From an uncultured Acidobacteriota bacterium (GTDB lineage Bacteria > Acidobacteriota > Vicinamibacteria > Fen-336): DNA of 44,073 nucleotides. A program made the translations under genes and the position numbers. Shown here one piece after another: positions 1 through 9,583 of the stretch (its first letter is position 1; every line of letters starts with the position of its first letter). A model generated the notes under the pieces. It had not been told where the DNA came from. It worked only from the letters and a program-made list of their open reading frames with translations, and did no database searches. The stretch spans positions 1 to 44,073 of the forward strand of contig CADEEV010000037.1 in assembly GCA_902826455.1 (NCBI GenBank), read 5' to 3'.

Positions 1-561
1 CACGGCCTTGAACGCGTCGGTCGCGCCGGCGGTGTCGCCCGCCTTCGCCTTCGTCTTGCCGTCGTCCATCGCCTTCTTGACGGCGTCCTCGCGGCGCTTC
101 ACTTCGCCGCTCGCGAGCTTCTCGATCGCGTCGACCTTCAGCTTGCCGTCGGCCGCGTCGACACGCCCGATCGACGTCCCGTCGGCGCTGACCAGCACGC
201 TCGCCGGCACCGCCTTCACGTCGAGCTTCTTGCCGAAGGGCGAGTCGGCCGCGGCGATCTCCATGGACACGCACTGGCCCGCGAGCAGCGACAGCGTGCG
301 CGAGGTGCGCAGGGGCGACGCCTTCACCTCGTCGGCCGAGGCCGGGAACCAGTAGAGGACGAGCCCTTCGCTGGGCGCCGCCGCGTCGCCCGCGACCTTC
401 CACGGCACGTGGTAGACCTGCTCGGACGCCCCGGCCGAAGCCCCCGTGCCGCCGCCGCCGCCGCCGCCACCGCCGCCGCAGGTCGCCCAGACGGGGGACT
501 CGCAGACCGTGAGGATCAACAGGGCCGACACGAAGCGGGCGAGGGGGCGATGGAGCTTCAT
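1..561 (-). CDS. Secreted thioredoxin-fold-like protein, 3' end outside window
   Basis: Translating the minus strand from ATG at 561 gives 187 codons without a stop; the gene continues past the left edge. The start at 561 has AGGA eight bases upstream; an in-frame ATG at 570 lacks this. Residues 1-26 form a Sec signal peptide (basic start, hydrophobic core, likely cleavage after VWA). A run of ten glycines follows. The middle part has a thioredoxin-like pattern: a strand starting VLYWFPA, then VPASVLVSADG, which resembles the cis-proline and beta-hairpin region of TlpA-type proteins. No CXXC motif is visible, so disulfide-redox activity is doubtful. The visible C-terminal part is a charged helix resembling a TPR unit. 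Function is unknown; a periplasmic location is inferred. Confidence 0.7.
   Translation of the reverse strand, partial: MKLHRPLARFVSALLILTVCESPVWATCGGGGGGGGGGTGASAGASEQVYHVPWKVAGDAAAPSEGLVLYWFPASADEVKASPLRTSRTLSLLAGQCVSMEIAAADSPFGKKLDVKAVPASVLVSADGTSIGRVDAADGKLKVDAIEKLASGEVKRREDAVKKAMDDGKTKAKAGDTAGATDAFKAV
448..479. repeat. GCC trinucleotide run encoding poly-Gly
   Basis: The plus strand reads almost uninterrupted gcc/gccgcc units. On the minus strand these encode ten consecutive glycines directly after the predicted signal peptide of the gene ending at 561. Such a run is prone to slippage and forms a flexible linker. Confidence 0.7.
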
Positions 562-718
562 GCCGTCCATCCTAAACCGATTCGGGCGGTGTAGACCGCG
601 AGATTCCGTGCATCTACAACCGAAGGTCTAGCAATCGGGCGTCACCGAAACGATCTCTTATGTATATAAGGGATACGTGCATGGGCTATGATTCGCAATC
701 CCTCAACGGAGTAGCAGG

Positions 719-1639
719 ATGGCCAACAATCCGGCACAGACCGGTTCCTTCTGGCTTTGCCCTGAGTGTCGAAAGCATGTTCCGTCGCGCGCCTCGACCT
801 GCTCCTGTGGGTTTGATCGCGAGAGGACTGGATGGAAAGCCTCTCAGGTCCGGATCGGGCAAGGATCCGAACACAAGAGGTCCGGCCAGGCGAGCCCCAC
901 GCGGATCGTCGGGGTTGCGCTAGTGACCGTCGCGCTCGGCGGTGCATCCGTCGCTGCATGGCGCTACGGAGGTGCATCAGATCAGTCGAATCAGGCGATA
1001 GTCGAGAAGTTTCGTAGGCTTCGCTCCCCTAGAGTGCTTGTCGTAGAGGCATCACCGGTGCCGGTCGGCAGTCAGCCTCTCGCGCCGGAGTCACCTGCCG
1101 AAACATTAGAGCGTGACACCCAGCCGACAGACGAAACGAGCCCGGCCGCTCCCGTCCCGTTGCAACAGCCGCCACTCCTACCCTCTCCGCCGCCCGCGAC
1201 GTTGCCGTCGACAGGATTCGTCGAGTCCGAGACCGACGTACGGCGGCGGCTTGGGGCTGAGGATTTCGCGCGCAAAGTAGCGGTTCTTTCAGCTCGCGCT
1301 GACGAGGCCGACCTCGCCTGGCACCGGTACTCCGCAGGATGCCGCGAGAACGTCTTGCAGATCACCAGCAGCTCGGTTGCCGTTGCCGCGGCTGGAGATC
1401 GGGACTGGTTTGCGGTTGCTGGCGTGGCCAGTACCAGCTCTGTCACGATGCGCCAGTGGACGGACGCTTGTGAGGAGATGGGGACCTTCATCGCCCGCAT
1501 CAGCCACGTGCACGGTGGAATGTGCGAGGCTGAGGACGCTGCTCGACGGGCCAGCGTCCTACCTGGTCTTCGGCGCGAGATCCGCCAGCGATATCGTCTC
1601 GAATGGTGGGGTTGGGACCACTACTGCCCGTTCCGGTAG
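719..1639 (+). CDS. Hypothetical protein with N-terminal zinc ribbon and one membrane span
   Basis: The protein has 306 residues. ATG at 719 is preceded by GGAG with 7-base spacing. Residues 14-31 carry a CPEC...CSCG zinc-ribbon pattern. A basic linker follows, then one hydrophobic span at about 61-82, then a Pro/Ala/Ser-rich stretch (about 105-165) that probably works as an extended linker. The C-terminal 130 residues are mixed alpha with Cys at YSAGC, TDACEE and GGMCE. This suggests a cytoplasmic metal-binding tip, a single-pass anchor and an extracytoplasmic domain with possible disulfides. A TATAAG element at 665-670 could be its -10 box, but no good -35 is seen. It is transcribed away from the gene at 1-561 and converges on the nuo array. 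I do not recognise the family. Confidence 0.75.
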   Translation: MANNPAQTGSFWLCPECRKHVPSRASTCSCGFDRERTGWKASQVRIGQGSEHKRSGQASPTRIVGVALVTVALGGASVAAWRYGGASDQSNQAIVEKFRRLRSPRVLVVEASPVPVGSQPLAPESPAETLERDTQPTDETSPAAPVPLQQPPLLPSPPPATLPSTGFVESETDVRRRLGAEDFARKVAVLSARADEADLAWHRYSAGCRENVLQITSSSVAVAAAGDRDWFAVAGVASTSSVTMRQWTDACEEMGTFIARISHVHGGMCEAEDAARRASVLPGLRREIRQRYRLEWWGWDHYCPFR

Positions 1640-1792
1640 CGCTGCCCTGAAACCCGTTCGTCGGCACCCTACCGCCGAAAATACCCACTCTGCCAAAAGC
1701 GTACCATTGTCTGATACAAAGGGTCGGTTCGCGCAAAGAGGAGGTGCTGCGGGCGAATCGCGAGGGTCGGCCGAACCCCCCACAGGCTAAGG

Positions 1793-2383
1793 CTAGCGGT
1801 GCGGCATCCCCGGGACGATGCCGTGTTCCTTCTTCAGCCGCTCGAGGGCCGCGATCCGGACGGGCCGGCGGACGTCGTGGTCGGTCGGACGGTAGCCGGG
1901 GCCGTACTCGGCGAGCTTGCCGCGCTCCATCAGCCGGTCGCGGTCGATGATGAGCTCGGCACGGGTGGTGCCCACGAGATCGTTCTCGCGGCTCATCATG
2001 ATCGCTTCCTCGGGGCAGGCGTCGACGCAGAAGCCGCAGTAGACGCAGCGCAGCAGGTCGATCTCGAAGCGCGTGGGGTACTTCTCGATGGACTTCTCGG
2101 GGCGCTCGCCGGCCTCGATGTAGATGCACTCGGCGGGGCAGGCGGTCGCGCACATGTAGCAGGCGACGCACTTGGGGGTGCCGTCCTCGCGGGCGGTCAG
2201 CAGGTGGATGCCGCGGTAGCGGCCGGAGCTGACGCGCTTCTGCTCGGGGAACTGGATCGTGGCCGACTGGCCCATGAACAGCGTGCGGATCATGTTCATG
2301 AACGTGATCTTGAGGCCCAGCAGGATGGGGTAGATCCCCGGGTGCGTGTTGCGCTCGACGCGGACGACGTTGACCGTGGCCAC
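1793..2383 (-). CDS. nuoI: NADH-quinone oxidoreductase subunit I (module 1)
   Basis: This is the 196-residue two-[4Fe-4S] ferredoxin-like subunit that carries electrons through clusters N6a and N6b toward the quinone site of complex I. Both ligand sets are complete: C72, C75, C78, C82 and C113, C116, C119, C123, each in the CxxCxxCxxxCP pattern. The N-terminal 60 residues contain the amphipathic membrane-associating helix region (ILLGLKITFMNMIRTLF). The start is GTG, one base after the nuoG TAA. It is the last gene of the minus-strand array and faces a convergent hypothetical gene. A second, clearly different nuoI lies at 22522-23124. Confidence 0.95.
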   Translation of the reverse strand: MATVNVVRVERNTHPGIYPILLGLKITFMNMIRTLFMGQSATIQFPEQKRVSSGRYRGIHLLTAREDGTPKCVACYMCATACPAECIYIEAGERPEKSIEKYPTRFEIDLLRCVYCGFCVDACPEEAIMMSRENDLVGTTRAELIIDRDRLMERGKLAEYGPGYRPTDHDVRRPVRIAALERLKKEHGIVPGMPHR

Positions 2384-2384
2384 C

Positions 2385-3971
2385 TTATGCCCTCGCCTCG
2401 ACCGCGGCGGGCTCGGCCGTCTGCAGCGCGCGTCCGCCCGAACCGATGATCTTGTAGTCGAGCCCGGCGTAGCCGGGCACCGTCGCCTGGAGCCGCGCGA
2501 AGACCTCGCGGGCCGACTGCGCCGGGAGGCTGCCGCCCGCGCGCTGCAGCAGGCCCGAGGCCAGCTCCCAGCCCGGGCGCGCGTCGCCCGGAGCGCTCAC
2601 GGCCTTGCGGATGCGCTGGACGCGGCGCTGGTAGTTCGTGAACGTGCCCTCGACCTCGGCCCACAGCGAGAGCGGGAGCACGGCGTGGGCGTGCTCGAGC
2701 TCGGGACCTTCGTGGGTCGCGAACACCGCGATGAAAGGGACCTTCGCGAGGGCGTCCACGGCCTCGGGGCTGCGGAGCAGCTCGGGACCCTGGAGGACCA
2801 GCGCGCGCACCGAGCCCGAGGCGCAGCGCTTCAGGATCTCGGCGACGCCGTCCTTGCCGAGGCCGAGATCGAGGGCGCCCTGGGTGTTCGGGTTGCGATC
2901 GGCCCGCTGCAGCACCCCGTCGATGCGCTCGTGGAGCTTGAGCTGCGGGTCGCCGACCCGGAAGTCGAGCAGGCCGCCGACGCAATCGGCGAGCGCCTTG
3001 AACGCGAACAGGTCCTCGTTCGTGGCCTGGGGCGACGCAACGAAGGCGACGGTGTTGCCCGAGCCCTTGATCCAGGAGCCGACCTCGTCGAGGGCCGCCG
3101 TGACGGCGACGCCCTCCCAGCCCGCGGGCCGCTTCAGGCGCGCGCCCGAGATGCGGGTCGTGACGGCGATGTCCTTGTAGAGCTTGCGGCCGGGGTCGCA
3201 CATCCAGGACTTGTTGACCTCGACGTTGCGGCGCGGCCGCAGCCGCTGCGTCTCGCCGTCGCGCTCGTCCACGTGGATGTTGCAGCCCGTGGAGCAGCCG
3301 GGGCACACCGACTCGTGCTCCTTCAGGAACCAGACGCGCATCTTGAAGCGGAAGTCGTGGGAGAGCAGGGCGCCCACCGGGCAGACGTCGGCCAGGTTCC
3401 CGGCGTAGTCGTGCCGGATCGGCTGGTTCTGGAACGTGCCGATCTGCATCTGGTTGCCGCGGTTCGAGAACTCGAAGCTGTTGGTCGCGGTCACCTCGCG
3501 CTCGAAGCGGATGCAGCGCGAGCACAGCACGCAGCGCTCGGCGTCGAGCATGATCGGGCCGAGGTCCACGACCTTGCGCTTCCTGACCTTCTCCTCGATC
3601 TCCACGTTCGACTCGTGGAGGCCGTGGTCCATGTACTGGTCCTGCAGGTAGCACTCGCCGGCCTGGTCGCACACCGGGCAGTCGATCGGGTGGTTGACGA
3701 GCAGGAACTCGAGGGTCGTGCGGTGGGCCTGGGCGGCCTTGTCGCTGTTCGTGCGCACGACCATGCCCTCGGCCACCTGGGTGTTGCAGGCGATCTGCAG
3801 CTTGGGCATCTTCTCGACTTCCACGAGGCACATGCGGCAGTTGCCGTCGACCGCGAGGTCGGGGTGCCAGCAGAAGTGGGGGATGTGGATCCCGGCCGCC
3901 AGGGCCGCCTGGATCACGGTCGTTCCCGCCGCGACCTCGATCTCCTTGCCGTCGATGGTGAACTTGGGCAT
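2385..3971 (-). CDS. nuoG: NADH-quinone oxidoreductase subunit G (short form)
   Basis: This is the 75-kDa-type iron-sulfur subunit of the complex I peripheral arm. The N-terminal 2Fe-2S ferredoxin domain has C34, C45, C48 and C62. A His/Cys cluster region follows (HPIDCPVCDQAGEC), then CVLCSRC for the next 4Fe-4S cluster. A bis-MGD-type 4Fe-4S motif (CPGCSTGC ... MCDPGR) fits an N7-like cluster. The remaining molybdopterin-oxidoreductase-like part is only about 280 residues, so the protein (528 aa) is well below the 700-900 typical of NuoG; with all N-terminal clusters intact it looks like a short natural form, not a broken gene. It lies 3 bases after the nuoCD stop. No nuoE or nuoF is present in the window to feed it NADH electrons. 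Confidence 0.93.
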   Translation of the reverse strand: MPKFTIDGKEIEVAAGTTVIQAALAAGIHIPHFCWHPDLAVDGNCRMCLVEVEKMPKLQIACNTQVAEGMVVRTNSDKAAQAHRTTLEFLLVNHPIDCPVCDQAGECYLQDQYMDHGLHESNVEIEEKVRKRKVVDLGPIMLDAERCVLCSRCIRFEREVTATNSFEFSNRGNQMQIGTFQNQPIRHDYAGNLADVCPVGALLSHDFRFKMRVWFLKEHESVCPGCSTGCNIHVDERDGETQRLRPRRNVEVNKSWMCDPGRKLYKDIAVTTRISGARLKRPAGWEGVAVTAALDEVGSWIKGSGNTVAFVASPQATNEDLFAFKALADCVGGLLDFRVGDPQLKLHERIDGVLQRADRNPNTQGALDLGLGKDGVAEILKRCASGSVRALVLQGPELLRSPEAVDALAKVPFIAVFATHEGPELEHAHAVLPLSLWAEVEGTFTNYQRRVQRIRKAVSAPGDARPGWELASGLLQRAGGSLPAQSAREVFARLQATVPGYAGLDYKIIGSGGRALQTAEPAAVEARA

Positions 3972-3974
3972 GTC

Positions 3975-5679
3975 TTACCTGTCGAGCTCTCCCGCGATGA
4001 CGTTGAGGCCGCCGATGATCGCCACGGCGTCGGCCAGCAGGCCGCCCTTGATCATCTCGCTGAAGGCGGCGTAGATCGCGAAGCAGGGCGGGCGCACCTT
4101 GAGACGGTACGGGAACTTGCCGCCGTCGCTCACGATGTAGAAGCCGAGCTCGCCGTTGGCGCCCTCGGTGTAGCCGTACACCTCGCCCGCGGGCGGCAGG
4201 ATGCCCTCGTAGACGAGCTTGAAGTGGTTCATCAGGGCTTCGATGTTCGAGTAGACCTCGGACTTCGGCGGCAGCGCCACCTTCTTGTCGTCCGTGATCA
4301 CGGGGCCCTTCGGCAGCTTCGCCAGGGCCTGCTCGATGATGCGCACGCTCTGGTGGATCTCCTCGACGCGCACCAGGTACCGGTCGTAGCAGTCGCCGAC
4401 CGTGCCGACGGGCACGTCGAAGTCGTACTGCTCGTAGCCCGAGTACGGGTGGTCCTTGCGCACGTCGTAGGCGACGCCCGAGCCGCGCAGGCACGGGCCC
4501 ACCCAGCCCCAGGACAGCGCGTCCTCGGCGCTCATCACGCCGACGTCCTTGAAGCGATTCGCGAAGATGGGGTTGCGGGTGAGCAGCTTCTCCATCTGGC
4601 TCGTCACGTCGCGCACCGAGGCGATGGCCGTGCGGGCGCGGGCCTCGAAGTCGTCGGGCACGTCCTGGGCCAGGCCGCCGATGCGCACGTACGAGACCGT
4701 CAGGCGCGCGCCGCAGCAGGCCTCGATCAGGTCGTAGATGGCCTCGCGGGCCCGGAACACCACGAAGAACGGGGTGATGGCGCCCAGGTCGACCACGTTC
4801 GCGCCGATGCAGATGAAGTGGTCCATGATCCGCGAGAACTCCGAGAGGATCACGCGGATCGCCTCGGCGCGCGGCGGGGCGGGCACGCCCAGGAGCTTCT
4901 CGACGGCCAGGGCGTAGCCGTGGCCGTTCATGAACGCGGAGCAGTAGTTGAGCCGGTCGGTGTAGGGGATGACCTGCCAGTACGTGCGCTCCTCGGCCAT
5001 CTTCTCGAAGTTGCGGTGCATGTAGCCGATCTCGGCCTCGGCGTCCTGGATCGTCTCGCCGTCCATCAGCGCCTGCACGCGGAAGGCGCCGTGCATGGCC
5101 GGGTGGGACGGCCCGATGTTGACGATCATGTGCTCCGAGCCCTCGGGCACCTTGAGCAGCCACTGCTTCGCTTCCTTCAGCAGGTGGCGCTTCGGGGTCT
5201 CGTAGTCCTTGCGCATCGGGTGGCCGACGAACGAGTCGTGGGTCAGGAGCCGCGACAGGTTCGGGTGGCCGTTGAACACGATGCCGTACAGGTCCCAGGT
5301 CTCGCGCTCGAACCAGTTGGCGCCCTTGTAGACGCCCACGATCGTGTCGAGGGTGGCGTCGCTCTCGGGAATCGGCACCTTGAGCCGCACGTGGTGCTTG
5401 TGGGAGACCGAGTAGACGTGGAGCGCCACCTCGAAGCGGTCGTCGTGGCCGTCGCGGTCGAGCCAGTCGACGCCGCACAGGTCGAGGAACAGCTTGTAAT
5501 CGAGCTCCGGGTGGAAGGAGAGCGTGCGGGCCGCCTCGACCCAGGCCTTGCGCGAGACCGTGACCGCGAGGTCGCCGCGCCACTCGTCGACGCGCAGCAC
5601 CTGGTCGCCGAGCTTTTCACGGAGGATCCGGACGGTGGGGCTGGTGGAGGCCGCGGGGGCCTGGGGGGTCTCGAGGACG

Positions 5680-5687
<8 letters not shown>
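3975..5687 (-). CDS. nuoCD: NADH-quinone oxidoreductase subunit C/D fusion (module 1)
   Basis: This 570-residue protein fuses NuoC (30-kDa) and NuoD (49-kDa), as in E. coli. Residues about 20-165 are NuoC, with the signature [10 protein letters not shown] at 127-136. From about 185 the NuoD part begins with GPSHPAMHG (192-200), whose H195 and H199 correspond to the quinone-site histidine loop. The variant differs from the GPQHPSTHG loop of the separate NuoD at 24296-25462, so the two are not recent duplicates. The ATG overlaps the nuoB stop by 8 bases (ATGGCTAGC). The product sits at the quinone-reducing end of the peripheral arm. Confidence 0.95.
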
Positions 5688-6372
<685 letters not shown>

Positions 6373-6407
6373 AGACCGCGGATGATACCCCAAGGTCCGG
6401 AGCGGGG

Positions 6408-7862
6408 TCACTCCCGCTCGGCCAGCCACTTGCGGCGGTTGGCGTCGCGGGCGATCTTGCCGCTCGAGGTCTTCACGAGCCAGCCCGGCGGAACCAGGTG
6501 CACGTAGCTCGCGGCCACCCCGACCTGGCCGACGAAGGCCTGCCGCACCGCGGCCACGATCGCGCGGGAGGCCTCGTCCCCGGCGGCGTCGGTCTCGGCC
6601 ACGACCGCGATCAGCTCAGTGCCCTCGGCCTCGTCGGCGACGCCGAAGACCACGGCCCGGCCCGGATGCACCCCGGGCACGCCGTTCACCACGGCCTCGA
6701 GGTCGTGGGGATGCAAGTTCTTGCCGCCGTTGATGATCAGGTCTTTCTGGCGGCCGATCACGTACAGCTCGCCGTCGGCGAGGAAGCCCAGGTCCCCGGT
6801 GCGGTACCAGCCGTCGTCGAAGGCCGCGGCGTCGAGCTCCGGCCGGCGGTGGTAGCCGCTCAGCATGCAGTCGCTGCGGAGCTGGATCTCGCCGCCGGGC
6901 CCGATCTTCACCTCGACGCCGGGGATCGGAACGCCGCAGGAGACGTGGCCGTCGTGGAGGCGGGGCGGTCGGCCTGGCGGCGTCTGGGTCACCGCGAAGA
7001 CGTTCTCGGCCATCGCGTAGCAGGCCGCGAGCTGCTCCGGCCGGGCCCCGATCGTCCCGAAGCGCTCGAGGAAGGCCTGCTGGCTCGCGGCGCGCACCGG
7101 CTCGGAGCAGTTCACGAACGCGCGCACGCTCGCGAGGGACGCGCCCTCGAGGTCGCGCTCCCGGACGCGACGGGCCATGTGGCTGTAGGCGAAGTTGGGC
7201 AGCCAGCACAGCGTGCCGGCGTGGCTCGTGATGGCCCTGAGCAGCAGGCCCGGGCTGCGCACCCAGTCGAAGGGCGAGAGCAGCACGAGGGGCAGGCCCT
7301 GCACGAGGGGCATCAGGAAGCCCGCGATGAGGCCCATGTCGTGGTACAGCGGCAGCCAGCTCACGACCACGTCCCGATCCTCGAGGGCCAGGGCGTCGGC
7401 GTAGCTCGCGAGCTGGTTCAGCACCGCGCGATGGGAGAGCGCGACCCCTTTCTGGAGCCCGGTGGTCCCGCTCGAGTGCTGGAGGAACGCGACGTCGTCG
7501 GGGCCCGGGTCGGCGCGGCCCTCGTGAGCCGGGCCGTCGGCGAGGACGTCGAGGCTGTGGACCGGGCAGGACACGGCCCGGGCCAGCTCCGGGGCCTGAT
7601 CCGTCGTCGTCAGAAGCAGCTGCGCCTGGCTGTGGCGCACCAGCAGGTCCATGCTGGCGCGGTACGTGGCCGGGTCGAGCTTCTCCGTGAGCGGCGGCAG
7701 CATCGAGGGCACCGCACCGAGCTGCAGCGCGCCCCAGAAGGCGAACACGCCCTCGAGACCGTCGGCCTGGGCGATCACGATCACGTCGCCGCGGCCGAGG
7801 CCGAGGCGCGCCAGGGCCCCGGCCGCGCGCCCCACGCGCTCGCGGAAGCCGGCCCGCGACAC
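6408..7862 (-). CDS. AMP-forming acyl ligase (fatty acyl-AMP ligase-like), 5' end interrupted by TAG
   Basis: This is an adenylate-forming enzyme (ANL superfamily) expected to activate a carboxylic acid as acyl-AMP and load it on the adjacent carrier protein. Visible motifs are the phosphate-binding loop [11 protein letters not shown], the [11 protein letters not shown] segment, [23 protein letters not shown] and the C-terminal KTSSGKI lysine. PLYHDMGL and the small size resemble FadD/FAAL-type ligases more than D-alanine ligases. The open frame starts at a GTG (7862), but family members normally begin earlier. The same frame continues upstream through a single TAG at 7866-7868 to GTG 7979, giving a normal-looking N-terminus of about 523 residues in all. 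The gene is therefore either a nonsense allele, a sequencing error, or translated from the internal GTG. Confidence 0.85.
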   Translation of the reverse strand: MSRAGFRERVGRAAGALARLGLGRGDVIVIAQADGLEGVFAFWGALQLGAVPSMLPPLTEKLDPATYRASMDLLVRHSQAQLLLTTTDQAPELARAVSCPVHSLDVLADGPAHEGRADPGPDDVAFLQHSSGTTGLQKGVALSHRAVLNQLASYADALALEDRDVVVSWLPLYHDMGLIAGFLMPLVQGLPLVLLSPFDWVRSPGLLLRAITSHAGTLCWLPNFAYSHMARRVRERDLEGASLASVRAFVNCSEPVRAASQQAFLERFGTIGARPEQLAACYAMAENVFAVTQTPPGRPPRLHDGHVSCGVPIPGVEVKIGPGGEIQLRSDCMLSGYHRRPELDAAAFDDGWYRTGDLGFLADGELYVIGRQKDLIINGGKNLHPHDLEAVVNGVPGVHPGRAVVFGVADEAEGTELIAVVAETDAAGDEASRAIVAAVRQAFVGQVGVAASYVHLVPPGWLVKTSSGKIARDANRRKWLAERE

Positions 7863-7865
7863 GGG

Positions 7866-7979
7866 CTAGACGCGGCCGTCAGCGGCCCGCCAGGCGACGG
7901 CGAGGCGTCCGGCGTCGCCGCGGTCGTCGAGGGCCGCGAGCAGCGTCGACGCCGCGCCGCGGTTGGAGCGCGTCAGCAC
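7866..7979 (-). other. In-frame 5' extension of the acyl ligase ending in amber TAG
   Basis: From GTG at 7979 the minus strand encodes 37 residues (ending AWRAADGRV), then TAG at 7866-7868, then CCC and the GTG start of the intact ligase frame. The peptide has the look of the N-terminal segment that precedes the first beta hairpin in acyl ligases. It starts 9 bases after the carrier-protein stop, and that stop is also a TAG in the same frame. The codon composition matches its neighbours. Confidence 0.6.
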
Positions 7980-7988
7980 GGCGCCATG

Positions 7989-8234
7989 CTAGCCCGCGAG
8001 CACGCGGGCGACGATCTGGTCCAGGGTGTTCATGCGCTCGACCGTCAGCTCGGGATCGGGGATGTCGACGCCCCACTGGCGCTCGACGAACACCGCGAGC
8101 TCGGCCAGCGAGAACGAATCGATGAGACCCGCCGTGATGATGGGCTCGGCGTCGCCCAGGGGATAGGCGGCGTCGCGGATGAGCGTCTTCGCGATGAACG
8201 CCCGCAAGGTCTCGCGTACTGCAGCAGGATCCAT
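7989..8234 (-). CDS. Acyl carrier protein
   Basis: The protein has 81 residues, typical for a stand-alone carrier. The phosphopantetheine site is Ser40 in GLIDSFS, at the start of the predicted helix II. The helical pattern and acidic surface fit the ACP/DltC fold. It lies 7 bases after the MBOAT gene and immediately before the AMP-ligase. The likely cycle is ligase to carrier thioester to MBOAT. GLIDS with FS instead of LD/LS resembles dedicated carriers of modification pathways more than the fatty-acid AcpP. The partner acyl group is not known. Confidence 0.9.
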   Translation of the reverse strand: MDPAAVRETLRAFIAKTLIRDAAYPLGDAEPIITAGLIDSFSLAELAVFVERQWGVDIPDPELTVERMNTLDQIVARVLAG

Positions 8235-8241
8235 GGCCTCC

Positions 8242-9576
8242 TCAGAACTGGAAGTACAGGAACGGGCTGGGACCGCCCATCGAGAGCAGGCTCAGCACCA
8301 GCAGCCCCGCGAGGATCCACGACCGCAACCCGCGCGGCCCCGGGGCGACGAGCCGCGTCTCGACCGGCAGGTTCGTCACGACGGCGAGCGCCACGACCGC
8401 GAGGCCTAGGGTCCCGGCCCGCGGCGCGAGCCCTCCGAGCCCCGCTCCGTGCAGGCCGAGCATCGCCTCCCACAGCCGCAGCGCCATGGCCGGCGACGGG
8501 CTGCGCAGGAGCACCCAGCCCACGAGCACCGCGAGGAACGTGAGCGCGCGCGACGCCCACGCCGGCACCGTCAGCGCGCGCAGCCGCCGCACGCGCGCGT
8601 GGCCCGCCAGGAGCAGGCCGTGGTAGAGGCCCCAGGCCAGGAACGACCAGCTCGCTCCGTGCCAGAAGCCGATCACGATCATCGTCAGCACCAGGCACGT
8701 CGAGCGCACGGAATCGGAGCGCTCCGGGTCACTGCGCTTCAGCATGGCGCGGCTCAGGGGCAGGAAGAGGTAGTCGCGGAACCACTGCGACATCGTCATG
8801 TGCCAGCGCTGCCAGAAATCCGTGATGTGGAGGGCCGCGTAGGGCGCGTTGAAGTTGGGCGGGAGCCGGAACCCGAGCAGGGCGGCGCTGCCGATGGCGA
8901 TGTCCGTGTAGCCCGAGAAGTCGAAGTAGAGCTGGTAGGCGTAGCCGAGCACCGAGAGCCACGCGCCCGCGGCCCCGATCGTCTCGTAGCCCGCGAAACC
9001 CGGGTCGATGGCGGCGCCGAGGGGATCGGCGACGAGCAGCTTCTTCGCGAGGCCGAGGATCAGGTGCAGGACGCCGGTCTCGAGCAGGGCCGCGTCGAGG
9101 GTCGTCCGGCCGCCGAGCTGCGGCCGGAAGTCGCCGAAGCGGAGCAATGGGCCGGAGCTCACGGTCGGGAAGAACGTCGCGTACGAGCCCAGGCCCAGCA
9201 GCGAGGAGGCCGGCGCGGTCTGGCGCCGGCGGACGTCGAGGCCGTAGCTGACGAGGTTGAAGATGTAGAACGAGAGGCCGAGCGGCAGCGCGACGGCCGC
9301 GATCCCGAGAGCTCCCGGCCCTGCGAGCTTGAAGGCCGCCAGCAGCGCGAGCTGCAAGGCGAGCACCGCCAGTCCCAGCTGCCGTCGTCCAAGCCACGTG
9401 GCGAGGGTCATGGCGACCAGCAGCAGGAGCTGCGGGAGGCCGGCCTCGGCGTAGAACGCGAGGCCGGCCAGCACGAGGACGGCTTGCTGGAGCGCCGGGC
9501 GCCGCGCCGCGGCCCAGTACAGCAGGCACGTGAGCGGCAGGAACAGGAACAGATAGGCGTGGCCGTGCAGGCTCAT
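8242..9576 (-). CDS. MBOAT family O-acyltransferase (AlgI/DltB-like)
   Basis: This is a 444-residue polytopic membrane protein with about ten to twelve hydrophobic spans. The family hallmarks are YFDFSGYTDIAIG, FWQRWHMTMSQWFRDYLF with H259, and GFWHGASW with the presumed catalytic H306. MBOATs such as AlgI, PatA and DltB move an acyl group from a cytoplasmic donor across the membrane to a periplasmic partner or glycan. Here it sits between an ACP and two SGNH proteins, 7 bases from each neighbour. This supports O-acylation of a surface polymer, or D-alanyl/hydroxyacyl transfer as in Dlt. Start ATG 9576 is clear. Confidence 0.93.
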   Translation of the reverse strand: MSLHGHAYLFLFLPLTCLLYWAAARRPALQQAVLVLAGLAFYAEAGLPQLLLLVAMTLATWLGRRQLGLAVLALQLALLAAFKLAGPGALGIAAVALPLGLSFYIFNLVSYGLDVRRRQTAPASSLLGLGSYATFFPTVSSGPLLRFGDFRPQLGGRTTLDAALLETGVLHLILGLAKKLLVADPLGAAIDPGFAGYETIGAAGAWLSVLGYAYQLYFDFSGYTDIAIGSAALLGFRLPPNFNAPYAALHITDFWQRWHMTMSQWFRDYLFLPLSRAMLKRSDPERSDSVRSTCLVLTMIVIGFWHGASWSFLAWGLYHGLLLAGHARVRRLRALTVPAWASRALTFLAVLVGWVLLRSPSPAMALRLWEAMLGLHGAGLGGLAPRAGTLGLAVVALAVVTNLPVETRLVAPGPRGLRSWILAGLLVLSLLSMGGPSPFLYFQF

Positions 9577-9583
9577 CGCGGCC

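Noticed and set aside
2296-5583. Long minus-strand Arg/Pro-rich frame overlapping nuoCD and nuoG in another register
   Set aside because: It is a frame shadow of the real genes on the same strand, with no family features.
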